A stretch of 64,000 nt of DNA from Betaproteobacteria bacterium (GTDB lineage: Bacteria > Pseudomonadota > Gammaproteobacteria > Burkholderiales > Ga0077523): contig JADJPK010000004.1 in the NCBI GenBank assembly GCA_016713305.1, positions 434,001 through 498,000 on the forward strand. Direction: 5' to 3'. Every line of letters starts with the position of its first letter. The first letter of the stretch is position 1. Below, one piece after another: positions 53,017 through 61,445 of the stretch. A program made the translations under genes and the position numbers. The notes beneath the pieces were generated by a model that had not been told where the DNA came from, did not search any database, and saw only the letters and a list, made by a program, of their open reading frames with translations.

Positions 53017-54042
53017 TCAATCGCTGTACACATGGGTGTAGAGATCCTTCTCTTCCGGATTGGGGCTCGCGAGTGCGAACTCGAAGGCCTTCTCCGTTTC
53101 CGCCAGAGCCTCTGCCTGCATGCGAGCCGCCACGCCTTCCCCCAGAACGTTGCGGCGGGAAAGAAATTCGCTGAACCTTGAGATGGGATCGACGGCTTCC
53201 CAGTGCTCCCTCTCGGCGATGTCGCGGTATCCCGTCTTGCTGTCGTCGCCAGCTCCGCCATGCGCGCGGTAACGGTAAACACGGGCTTCGATGAACGTCG
53301 GACCGTCCCCGGCCCGCGCCCGGGCGACGGCTTCGAGCGCGGCTTCTCTCACCGCCAGAACATTGGTGCCGTCCACCCGAATACTCGTGACGCCGTGACC
53401 TGCCGCCCAGTCACGCAGGTCTCGCGTGGGTTGCCGGGTGGCCAGGGGCGACTGCACCGAATAGAAATTGTTCTCGCAGAAGAAGATCATCGGCAGGGCC
53501 TTCAGCGCGGCGAAATTGAGCGTCTCGGACACCACTCCCTCTTCGGTCGTCGCATCCCCCAGAAACACGGCCGCCACACGATCCGACCTGCGCATCTTGA
53601 GCGACAGGGCCGCTCCCGCTGTGATCGGCACCGCCCCCCCCACGATCGCGGAGGTGCCGACCATGCCGACACTCTTGTCGATGAGGTGCATCGAACCTCC
53701 CCGGGACGCCACGCAGCCATTGATCCGGCAGTGCATTTCGCAAAGCATCGCATTGAGATCGCCGCCTTTGGCCAGATAGGCTCCGTGCGTCCTGTGACCG
53801 CTGTAGAGCAGATCCTCCCTGGTCAGCGCAGCGCAAAAGCCGACAGCGGTGGCTTCCTGTCCGATCACCAGATGGATCGGCGTCTTCATCTGATCCTGGT
53901 GATAACGCCGTTCGATCTCTTCCTCGATCACACGGATGCGAATCATCGACTTCAGCAGGCCCAGCAGCTGGTCCGGTGATGCATTCAGGGTGCGGGTTTC
54001 CCAGTCGTGGAACCCGGTGCCCTCGTAGCGGTATCGAATCAA
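53017..54042 (-). CDS. Thiamine-diphosphate dehydrogenase E1 alpha subunit
   Basis: 341-residue E1 alpha-type subunit. SMIRIRVIEEEIERRYHQ and IHLVIGQEATAVGFCAAL open the fold, and SGHRTHGAYLAKG is a cofactor segment. The thiamine/Mg site reads GDATTEEG(x20)EN (162-190), with Ala for the usual Gly. The tail YRYRAHGGAGDDSKTGYR corresponds to the E1 regulatory loop region. The start is a TTG at 54042 with GGGAG six bases upstream; the longer frame overlaps hddA. Together with the beta subunit it probably forms an alpha2beta2 enzyme acting on a 2-oxo acid. The acceptor is unknown. Confidence 0.85.
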   Translation of the reverse strand: MIRYRYEGTGFHDWETRTLNASPDQLLGLLKSMIRIRVIEEEIERRYHQDQMKTPIHLVIGQEATAVGFCAALTREDLLYSGHRTHGAYLAKGGDLNAMLCEMHCRINGCVASRGGSMHLIDKSVGMVGTSAIVGGAVPITAGAALSLKMRRSDRVAAVFLGDATTEEGVVSETLNFAALKALPMIFFCENNFYSVQSPLATRQPTRDLRDWAAGHGVTSIRVDGTNVLAVREAALEAVARARAGDGPTFIEARVYRYRAHGGAGDDSKTGYRDIAEREHWEAVDPISRFSEFLSRRNVLGEGVAARMQAEALAETEKAFEFALASPNPEEKDLYTHVYSD

Positions 54043-54073
54043 CGAATGCTCCCGAAATGACGTTGCCGCCGGC

Positions 54074-55069
54074 TCACAGGCCGTTCGGCTGATAGAGCAC
54101 CACCCTGCTGCCGGCACTCTCGAACCGGAAGGGCACGTGCACGAGTTGTTTCAACGCCTTGAGTATGGCCGGTTGCTTCTCAGGCTGGGCGAACAGCAGT
54201 AGAAATCCGCCTCCGCCCGCGCCCAGGAGCTTGCCGCCGATGGCACCGGCCTTGCGACCGGTATCGTAGATCTCGTCGATTTCGGGTGTGGACACCTTGT
54301 CCGAAAGCGATCTCTTGTGCTCCCAACCCTCAGCGAGCAGTTCACCGAATTCGGTGATCGGAGCATCCATGTTCTGAAGGATCATGATGGCTTCCGTCAC
54401 CATTTCGCGCATCCGCAGAAGCTCGCGTTCCTTCTTTCCGAAGTTGTCGATCTTGGACTTCGCCACCTCCGAGGCAAACCGGGAAAGCCCCGTGAAGAAG
54501 AGCATGAGATGACTCTGCAAGTCGTCCAGTCGAGGCTTGGAAACTATCATCGGGTTTACGATGAATGTGTCGTCCCGAGTGAACTCGATCACGTTGAAAC
54601 CGCCGTACGCGGCCGAGACCTGATCTTGGGATCCAACGTGCTCGCGCATGACCTCCTGTTCCATCCGGATGGCTTCGGAGGCAAGGTACTCCTTGGAGAC
54701 GTATCGACCCTGCAAGGCAAGCAGCGTATGAATCAGGCCAACTGTGAACGATGAACTGGAGCCCAGCCCGGATCTTGCAGGAAGATCGCCGTCGTGGTGG
54801 ATCTCCAGTCCACGTTCGCACCCCATGTCCGTAAGGATCGCACGCACGGCGGGGTGAACAATCTCGTCGACCGTCTTGACGTTCTCGATCTTCGAGTACA
54901 CGAGCCGATGCTTGTGCTCGAAGAACGGCGGCAGATACCGGCAAGATACATAGCAGTACTTGTCTATGGTCGTCGCGAGAACGGCACCGCTGTTTGACCG
55001 ATACCAAGCCGGATAGTCTGTTCCACCGCCGAAGAACGAAATTCTGAAGGGTGTTCTGGTGATGATCAT
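54074..55069 (-). CDS. hddA: D-glycero-D-manno-heptose 7-phosphate kinase (GHMP family)
   Basis: GHMP kinase of 331 residues. ITRTPFRISFFGGGTDYPAWY is the HddA/WcbL-like N-terminus, LPARSGLGSSSS (96-107) is the ATP loop, and GKLLGAGGGGFLLLF is the third motif. It phosphorylates heptose-7-P at C1 in the GDP-heptose branch, before GmhB and HddC. The family also contains fucokinase-like members, but the N-terminal block favours heptose. It is in the - strand group with cysC, the radical SAM enzyme and the E1 pair, 31 bases from E1 alpha. Confidence 0.87.
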   Translation of the reverse strand: MIITRTPFRISFFGGGTDYPAWYRSNSGAVLATTIDKYCYVSCRYLPPFFEHKHRLVYSKIENVKTVDEIVHPAVRAILTDMGCERGLEIHHDGDLPARSGLGSSSSFTVGLIHTLLALQGRYVSKEYLASEAIRMEQEVMREHVGSQDQVSAAYGGFNVIEFTRDDTFIVNPMIVSKPRLDDLQSHLMLFFTGLSRFASEVAKSKIDNFGKKERELLRMREMVTEAIMILQNMDAPITEFGELLAEGWEHKRSLSDKVSTPEIDEIYDTGRKAGAIGGKLLGAGGGGFLLLFAQPEKQPAILKALKQLVHVPFRFESAGSRVVLYQPNGL

Positions 55070-55201
55070 AAGAGTCAGCTCTGCGGCCGATCGCTGTTAC
55101 GGTTTCCCGCGAATTGGTACGGAACCGCCACGCACGGTTCTCACGGAATCGAACTCTGTCCCCGATATGGCTTCCGGACAGATGAGGCGCTGCGACGGGT
55201 C

Positions 55202-56708
55202 TCAGGCTGCCGCAGCAACGGACGCGTCCGAGTAGAGCTGACGCTTGAGTTTGATCGCCGTCATGTCCTTCACGTGCTGCAGAACCTTGGGTCCGAACTT
55301 GCGCTCAACCAGCTCGAGATAGCGAGGATTCGTGAAATACCGATGGAACGCTTCGTCTCGGAACTTGAGTACCTGCGCATTCGTGAGCGCTTCAGTGCGC
55401 AAGGGGAACGTCTCGTAGCTGTGCTGAGAGTAGCCGATCCAGTTAGACGGCAGATCCCAGCCGTTGGCGGACGCGAGCGTGTAGAGCTTTGAGCCAGGAT
55501 ATGCCATTGCGCAGTAGAAGTTGGCGAACTCGCAATTGGCCTCGATGGCGAGATTCAGCGTGTCTTCCATGGATTCGTAGGTATCGTCGGGCAAGCCGAA
55601 GATGTAGTTTCCGATGACGTTCATTCCCGCATCCTGGATCTTGCGCACGACCTCAATGATCTCCGAAGACCCGAAACGACCTTTCTCCACACCATCCCGC
55701 ACGTGCTTGCTGCCCGATTCGATGCCCAGCGCGAGCCAGCGAAAGCCAGCCCGATTGAGCTTGTCCAGAAACTCGTCTTTGACCGAGTCCACCCGCGCAT
55801 ATGCCCAGATGTTGAGATCGTAGCCGCGCTCGATGATGAGATCACAGATGCCGATCACGTGCGCCCGGTTGAGCACGAACATCTCGTCCACGAACTTGAT
55901 GTTCTTCACGCCGTAGCGGTTGACCAGGATGTCGATCTCCTTGATCACGGCTTCGGGGGACCACATGCGGTAGGAAGACTTGCCGAACGGCGCGTTGATG
56001 CAGCAGAAGGTGCACTTGTAAGGACATCCCAGGCTCGTGTGCATGGACACATAGGGGCTGGCGGTCGTCGATGTGCTCGAAGCAGTGCCAAGTGCGAGCC
56101 CGGTACTTGTCCATCGGCAGCAGATCCCAGGCGACGCCGGGCATTTCATTGTCCAGGTCATCCATGAGCGGTCCCGGCGGATTGGACAGGATCGCTCCGT
56201 CCCGCCGGTACCAGAGGCTGGGAATCCCGCTGAAATCGATCGCTTTCCCGGAGAGTGCCTGTACCGTTCCGAGGATCGTCTCGGGACCCTCCCGGTCACA
56301 CACGAAATCGATGTCTTCCTCACGCATTGTTCGCTCCGGAAGCGCGGCCGGATGCGTACCCGTCATCATGATGCGGCAGTTCGGATCGAGTGCCTTTATG
56401 GCACGGCAGGTCTCGCCGGCTGCAGGCATGTTCTGCGTGGAAGCGGAGGGCTGGAATCCATAGACGACCATGACCACCAAGGTCGCCGCGTAGTCCCTGC
56501 AAACCGCGTCAGCCACATGCTGCGGGCTGAGATTGTGTGCGGGAGCATCGATTATCGCCACGCTTCTTCCCCGACGACGCAGGTATTCGGCAAACAATCC
56601 GGCAAGGGAAGGCGGCTCGATCGCCGAGAACTCGTTTCCCAGTTCCTGGTAAACCGCCGCACGACTTCCAGGATTGACCATCAACACGTCGACCGCGATT
56701 TTCGCCAT
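55202..56708 (-). CDS. B12-binding radical SAM protein, frameshifted
   Basis: About 501 residues if repaired. The N-terminal frame (ATG at 56708) has a cobalamin-binding-like domain (VDVLMVNPGSRAAVYQ to about residue 150). The break is in a run of four G on the + strand (56054-56057). Removing one base joins HIDDRQ to PYVSMHTSLGCPYKCTFC, giving the radical SAM CX3CX2C motif in its usual place. The rest (EMFVLNRAHVIGICDLI, WLALGIESGSK, NYIFGLPDDTYESM) is typical of the B12-SAM family. Such enzymes methylate unactivated carbons or rearrange sugars. Substrate unknown; it is placed between cysC and hddA. Confidence 0.75.
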
Positions 56709-56759
56709 GACAACGCACTGCCTTCGATTGAATGTTGCAAGATACCAGAAAAAGTTCGG

Positions 56760-57389
56760 TCACCGTCGGTCCGACGGCCCGCTAAGCCACAACCTGTCCG
56801 TCATGAGCCGCATCACCTCATCCACGCAGTGATCCACTGAATCGCGGCCCGTGCTGAGCAGCAGATCGGGAAACTCCGGGACATCGTAGGGCGCCGACAC
56901 TCCGGTGAATTCCGGGATCTGCCCCGCTCTCGCCCTTGCATACAGTCCCTTCGGATCCCGGGCCTCGCAGACCGCGAGGTCGGCCGCCAGGAACACTTCG
57001 AGAAACCGGTCGTTGCCGATGACGGCACGGGCGCGCGCGCGGTCGGTGACCGACGGGGAAATGAAGGCCGTGATGACGATGAGCCCGGCGTCGTTCATCA
57101 GGTTCGCCACTTCCGCGACGCGCCGGATGTTCTCGCTCCGATCCGCGGGCGAGAACCCGAGATCCGCGGTGAGTCCGTGGCGCACGTTGTCGCCGTCCAG
57201 TACGTAGCAGGCCCGGCCCGCCTGCACCAGCCGCCGTTCTAGTTCGAATGCCAGCGTCGTCTTGCCGGAACCCGACAAGCCGGTGAGCCACACCGTGACC
57301 GCGTGCTGTCCGAGCAGACGTTCGCGGTCGGACCTTGCCACCTTCCCGTTCTGCCACTGGACGGGGCCCGTCGTCCGGATGCCGCTCAT
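56760..57389 (-). CDS. cysC: Adenylyl-sulfate kinase (APS kinase)
   Basis: 209-residue enzyme that phosphorylates APS to PAPS, the sulfate donor for sulfotransferases. The P-loop GLSGSGKTT (37-45), DGDNVRHGLTADLGFSPADR and ISPSVTDRARAR are diagnostic; GLYARARAGQIPEFTGVSAPY is the APS-binding lid. GAGGTGA lies seven bases before the ATG at 57389. No ATP sulfurylase is adjacent, so PAPS production here depends on APS made elsewhere. It lies 12 bases after the FAD-protein gene and within 10 kb of one of two sulfotransferase-like genes. Confidence 0.95.
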   Translation of the reverse strand: MSGIRTTGPVQWQNGKVARSDRERLLGQHAVTVWLTGLSGSGKTTLAFELERRLVQAGRACYVLDGDNVRHGLTADLGFSPADRSENIRRVAEVANLMNDAGLIVITAFISPSVTDRARARAVIGNDRFLEVFLAADLAVCEARDPKGLYARARAGQIPEFTGVSAPYDVPEFPDLLLSTGRDSVDHCVDEVMRLMTDRLWLSGPSDRR

Positions 57390-57401
57390 CGGCGCGTCAC
57401 C

Positions 57402-58799
57402 TCACGACCTCCCCACTCGAAGGTGTTCGATCACCTGCCGTGCCACGTGGACCACATGATGTCGCAACTCCGGAACCGCGATCGCCTCCCAATCCATCGC
57501 TCTGAGGGAAGGCCCGGCATAGAACCAGTTCGGCATGACCGTTCCATCGGCGCCCACGGGACGATATCGCGCATCCACCTGCAGGCCCAGCCCGTGGAAG
57601 TCCACGGCCAGCCGGCCGGCCTGGGCGAGCTGTCCGAGAAGGGGATCGTCGATGCGCAGCAAGTCCGTCTGCGGACCCGTGCAATTGACGACCAGATCGA
57701 ATTCCGAGGTCCTCGCCTCAACACTGCCCCGGAGCCGGTACCGGACATTCCACGGGGTGCCCTCGCCACTATCGCGCACGATCCGGAGAATCCGCGCAGC
57801 ACGGAACACGACCCGGCCGTCACCCTCCAGATCCTCGAGCGCTGCCATCTGCTCCGGCGCGCATCGATGCCGGTGCACATCCCAGTAGGGCTGCACATGG
57901 CGCAGGAACCTTGCCTTTTCGGTGGCGGGCAGGCGCCGCCATAGCGCGGGCGTGATCGTACGCATGCCCGCCACCACGTCGCGCCAGTCCGCCCCTCCAG
58001 CCTGCTCTTCGCGCACGGCGTCGCGCAGCAAGCGCATGTAGGCGCGCACGGAGGCAGGTGCGGACATGAGACGCTCCGATATCGCGGTGGCCCGGGGCAA
58101 TGCTGCAGGATTCCTGTGTGCGAGGGGGCGCAGTCCATGCCTCGACCACGATTCGATCGAGGCGCCGTCATTGATGGCAGACAGGGTGAGCATCACGTCG
58201 AGCGCGGTCAGGCCGGACCCCACCACGAGGACGCGCGACGCGCGCGCGCCCGCCTCCAGTGCCCCAGGCTGCCAGGGATCGTGAATGTAGCCCTCTCCGG
58301 ACTTCGGCCGTCCCATGCACTCCAGCATCCTGATGCTGCCGTGGCCCATGGCGAGGACGACGGCATCGGCTACGAGCATCGTTCCGTCCGCCAGCCCGAT
58401 CCTGGCACGACCGTCCTCCTCCCTCCGGATGGAGTGGGCGTCGCCGGTCATCGCCGTAAACCTGCGATTCGATTCCTCCGGGGCGCATCGCTGCAGCAGG
58501 CCCGAAAGATACTCACCGTATGCCCGGCGCGACGCGAACCGGCCTCGATCCGCGCCGGGGTCCCGGCTGCGCAGAAAATCGACGAAATCGTCTGGGCGGT
58601 CGGGCAGCGCGCTCATGTTGCCGGCTGGAACGTTGAGCAGATGCTCGGGACGGTCGGTTCGATAGGCAAGGCCTGGACCCACGGCGCCGGACCGCTCCAC
58701 CAGAACCACGCGCAACGTGGAGGAAGATTCCGACAACAGGTGCAACGCGACCAGAGTGCCGCTGAACCCCCCGCCGATGATCGCCACCGTCTTCGTCAT
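57402..58799 (-). CDS. FAD/NAD(P)-binding protein (NAD_binding_9 family)
   Basis: 465-residue flavoprotein-like protein. VAIIGGGFSGTLVALHLL is the N-terminal dinucleotide-binding fold and the VGPGLAYRTDRPEHLLNVPAG segment is typical of the PF13454 group. A second glycine motif VLVVGSGLTALDVML and the closing LVVNCTGPQTDLLRIDDPLL are also present. The family is poorly characterised, with hydroxyacylglutathione- or HI0933-like relatives. It is the first gene of the - strand group with cysC, and it diverges from waaC. The start is the ATG at 58799; an upstream in-frame start would add 12 unconserved residues. Confidence 0.8.
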   Translation of the reverse strand: MTKTVAIIGGGFSGTLVALHLLSESSSTLRVVLVERSGAVGPGLAYRTDRPEHLLNVPAGNMSALPDRPDDFVDFLRSRDPGADRGRFASRRAYGEYLSGLLQRCAPEESNRRFTAMTGDAHSIRREEDGRARIGLADGTMLVADAVVLAMGHGSIRMLECMGRPKSGEGYIHDPWQPGALEAGARASRVLVVGSGLTALDVMLTLSAINDGASIESWSRHGLRPLAHRNPAALPRATAISERLMSAPASVRAYMRLLRDAVREEQAGGADWRDVVAGMRTITPALWRRLPATEKARFLRHVQPYWDVHRHRCAPEQMAALEDLEGDGRVVFRAARILRIVRDSGEGTPWNVRYRLRGSVEARTSEFDLVVNCTGPQTDLLRIDDPLLGQLAQAGRLAVDFHGLGLQVDARYRPVGADGTVMPNWFYAGPSLRAMDWEAIAVPELRHHVVHVARQVIEHLRVGRS

Positions 58800-58923
58800 G
58801 GTCGTGGCGGGCCGCTGGTCTTGCCCTCGGAGCACTCGATCGATTCAGGAACAGGCACGCCGGATGGGCCAGCAGTGGAGGAAGAAGGATGCATCAGGCA
58901 TTCTGGCTCGTGGAAGGGCTGAT

Positions 58924-58929
58924 TATAAT
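58924..58929 (+). promoter_or_regulatory. Candidate -10 box of the waaC-waaA operon
   Basis: A perfect TATAAT lies 38 bases before the waaC start. TTCTGG (58901-58906) at 17 bases spacing is a weak -35. The 167-base region separates divergent genes. Confidence 0.45.
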
Positions 58930-58966
58930 GACCCGGCAAAATCTCAACCCCTCCGGGCACGGCTGA

Positions 58967-59989
58967 TTGCCTCCCGCCATACTTCTCGTCAAGACATCCT
59001 CACTCGGCGACGTCGTGCACAACCTGCCGGTGGTTTCGGACATCCGGACCGCTTTTCCGCAGGCTCGCATCGACTGGGTCGTCGAGCGTGCGTTCGCGTC
59101 GATTCCGTCTCTGCATCCGGGCGTTGACCGGGTCCTCGGGTGCAGTGTCCGGGCGTGGCGAAAGCGGCCCTTCGGCACAGGTACTCGCGCCGACATCCGG
59201 CAGCTTCGCCACGAACTCGATGAATGCACCTACGACGCCGTGATCGACACGCAGGGACTGCTCAAGAGCGCCCTCGTTTCGCGACTCGCCTCCTCGGGCG
59301 TCCATCACGGACTCGACTGGCGCAGTTCGCGGGAACCGCTTTCATTCTTCTACGATCGTGTCCACAAGGTGCCCTGGGGCAGGCACGCGGTTGTGCGCAA
59401 TCGGGAACTGGCCGCGATGGCCCTCGGGTACGCCGTGCCGGCAGGACTCCACTACGGGATCCGCCCGCCTGATTTCCCGCCCGCGGAAACCGATGACGAT
59501 TCGCCCGCCGATCCGGATCGGCCATGGCTCACGGAATCCCAGCGGCACTCGTGGCTTCCGTCGAAGCCATTTGCCGTCCTGCTTCATGCGTCGAGCGCAG
59601 AGGCCAAGTTCTGGCCCGAATACCAGTGGAAGAAATTGATCGCGCATCTGTCCGGTGAAGGGCTCGCAAGCGTCCTGCCCTGGGGATCGGCCGGAGAACA
59701 CGCGCGTGCGGTTGCTCTGGCCGAAGGACTTCGCGATGCGGTCGTCGCGCCCCGTCTGGGACTGCGCACGCTGGCGGGAGTGATCGGCAAAGCAGCCTTC
59801 TGCATCGGAGTTGACACCGGACTCACCCACTTCGCGGCGGCACTCGGAACGAAGACCGTTGGAATCTACGTTGCAACGGATCCCGAGGCGACGGGCGTGC
59901 TGGCCCCCGGCAATGGAGTGAATGTGGGTGGAAAGGGGAACCCGCCCACTTTGGTGGACGTGCTCTACGCGCTGAAGAATCTGCAATGA
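58967..59989 (+). CDS. waaC: Lipopolysaccharide heptosyltransferase I (WaaC)
   Basis: GT9 enzyme of 340 residues adding the first L,D-heptose to Kdo2-lipid A. ILLVKTSSLGDVVHNLPVV is the WaaC N-terminus (with the catalytic Asp). LLHASSAEAKFWPEYQWKKL and GVDTGLTHFAAALGTKTVGIY form the ADP-heptose site. An in-frame TGA lies directly before the TTG at 58967, so TTG is the earliest possible start and the conserved N-terminus begins six residues later. It overlaps waaA by four bases (ATGA). Confidence 0.93.
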   Translation: MPPAILLVKTSSLGDVVHNLPVVSDIRTAFPQARIDWVVERAFASIPSLHPGVDRVLGCSVRAWRKRPFGTGTRADIRQLRHELDECTYDAVIDTQGLLKSALVSRLASSGVHHGLDWRSSREPLSFFYDRVHKVPWGRHAVVRNRELAAMALGYAVPAGLHYGIRPPDFPPAETDDDSPADPDRPWLTESQRHSWLPSKPFAVLLHASSAEAKFWPEYQWKKLIAHLSGEGLASVLPWGSAGEHARAVALAEGLRDAVVAPRLGLRTLAGVIGKAAFCIGVDTGLTHFAAALGTKTVGIYVATDPEATGVLAPGNGVNVGGKGNPPTLVDVLYALKNLQ

Positions 59990-61251
59990 ACCGCCTGGTG
60001 CTGGCCATTTATCGACTGGTCCTGCTGGCGCTGGTGCCAGCCGCGCTCCTGCATCTGTGGTGGCGTGGCAGACGTCAACCGGCATACCGTCTGCACATCG
60101 CCGAGCGGTTCGGACGTTACGAAGGCGTCCCCCCGCAACCCTGCTTGTGGGTCCATGCCGTGTCGGTGGGCGAGACCCGTGCGGCACAACCGCTCGTGAA
60201 GAAACTTGCAGAACATTATCCGGACCATCGCATCCTGATGACGCACACGACGCCCACCGGGAGGGAAACGGGGGAGTCGCTATTCGGCGATACGGTCGTG
60301 AGGATCTACCTCCCGTACGATCTCCCCGGCGCAGTGGCTTCGTTCATGGATCACTTCCGTCCCGCGATGGGTGTCCTCATGGAAACGGAACTGTGGCCCA
60401 ATCTGACGATGGCGGCCGCCCGCCGCGGAATCCCCGTATTTCTGGTCAACGCACGCCTGTCCGAAAAGTCCGCCCGCGGATATCGGCGCATGGCCCGCCT
60501 TACCCGGATGACGCTCGGTCATCTCGCGGGCATCGCCGCGCAGACGCCCGCAGACGCCCAACGGCTGGAGTCTCTGGGGGCACGCACCGTCGAGATTGCG
60601 GGGAACCTGAAATTCGACATCGAGCCTCCTCATTCGGCCCGTGAACAGGGGCAGAGACTGAGGGATCTGTTCGGCACTGCCCGGCCCGTGTTCCTGGCAG
60701 CGAGCACCCGGGAAGGCGAGGAGCAATTGCTTCTCTCGTCGCTTTCGCGATTGCAGCCGCGAGACGCATTGTTCGTCATCGTACCGCGCCATCCGCAACG
60801 ATTCGCCGACGTGGAACAGGCACTCCGGTCGGCCGGACTGCGCTATCAGCGCCGCAGCGACGAGCGCATGGTCCAGCCCGATACGCGGGTGGTCCTCGGC
60901 GATAGCATGGGAGAGTTGTTCGCTTACTACCTTTCGGCCGATATCGCCTTCGTCGGCGGAAGTCTGTTGCCGCTGGGCGGTCAGAATCTGATCGAGGCAT
61001 GCGCGGTAGGCACACCCGTGCTGGTGGGTCCGCACACCTTCAATTTCCGGGACGCTACGGCTCAGGCGTTGGCCACAGGTGCCGCTCGCCTGGTCCACGA
61101 TGCGGACGATCTGATGGAGACGGCGTCCCGCCTGCTCGCCTCGACAGATGACCGTCGGCGTATGTCCGATGCGGGAAGGCAGTTCGCGCAGGCGCATCGA
61201 GGCGCCACGGCTCGTGTGATGGCGCTCGTCGAGGCTCGGGTTTCGGTCTGA
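59986..61251 (+). CDS. waaA: 3-deoxy-D-manno-octulosonic acid transferase (WaaA/KdtA)
   Basis: Transfers Kdo from CMP-Kdo to lipid IVA at the inner membrane face. The 421-residue GT30 has an N-terminal anchor helix (about 5-25) and the family block PCLWVHAVSVGETRAAQPLV. METELWPNL and GNLKFDIEPP follow, and the C-terminal VGGSLLPLGGQNLIEACAVGTPV is the CMP-Kdo site. It is the second gene of the waaC-waaA pair, and the following region holds only a structured intergenic sequence before ygfA on the opposite strand. Confidence 0.95.
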   Translation: MNRLVLAIYRLVLLALVPAALLHLWWRGRRQPAYRLHIAERFGRYEGVPPQPCLWVHAVSVGETRAAQPLVKKLAEHYPDHRILMTHTTPTGRETGESLFGDTVVRIYLPYDLPGAVASFMDHFRPAMGVLMETELWPNLTMAAARRGIPVFLVNARLSEKSARGYRRMARLTRMTLGHLAGIAAQTPADAQRLESLGARTVEIAGNLKFDIEPPHSAREQGQRLRDLFGTARPVFLAASTREGEEQLLLSSLSRLQPRDALFVIVPRHPQRFADVEQALRSAGLRYQRRSDERMVQPDTRVVLGDSMGELFAYYLSADIAFVGGSLLPLGGQNLIEACAVGTPVLVGPHTFNFRDATAQALATGAARLVHDADDLMETASRLLASTDDRRRMSDAGRQFAQAHRGATARVMALVEARVSV

Positions 61252-61445
61252 ACGGTCATTCGGCGGCGAGCCGCAGCGGCAAGCGGTGGCGAAGCCGAGA
61301 CGTGCCGAAGGAAGAGTCGACCGATGAATTCTTTCCACTCGGCCGTCCTTCGGATCGTCGACCCCAAGGGCAGGAGCACCCGGGCGCTTGTTCGCCCATG
61401 ACCGGAGCGATGGCGCTCGCCCCCCCAGGATGCTGCGGGGGAAGA
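61252..61445 (+). ncRNA. Structured intergenic sequence between waaA and ygfA (candidate ncRNA)
   Basis: The 194-base gap holds nested complementary segments: GGCGAGC (61265-61271) with GCTCGCC (61415-61421), GGCGAA (about 61288-61293) with TTCGCC (about 61391-61396), and an inner pair CCGAAGGA/TCCTTCGG near 61305-61354. Together they can form a long, bulged rod of about 157 bases, as 6S RNA does, and 6S genes are often next to ygfA. However, in the usual arrangement ssrS lies upstream of ygfA, near zapA, and not downstream; conserved 6S sequence was not recognised. The strand is undetermined. A C/G-rich hairpin at 61421-61441 ends the region. Low confidence. Confidence 0.25.
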
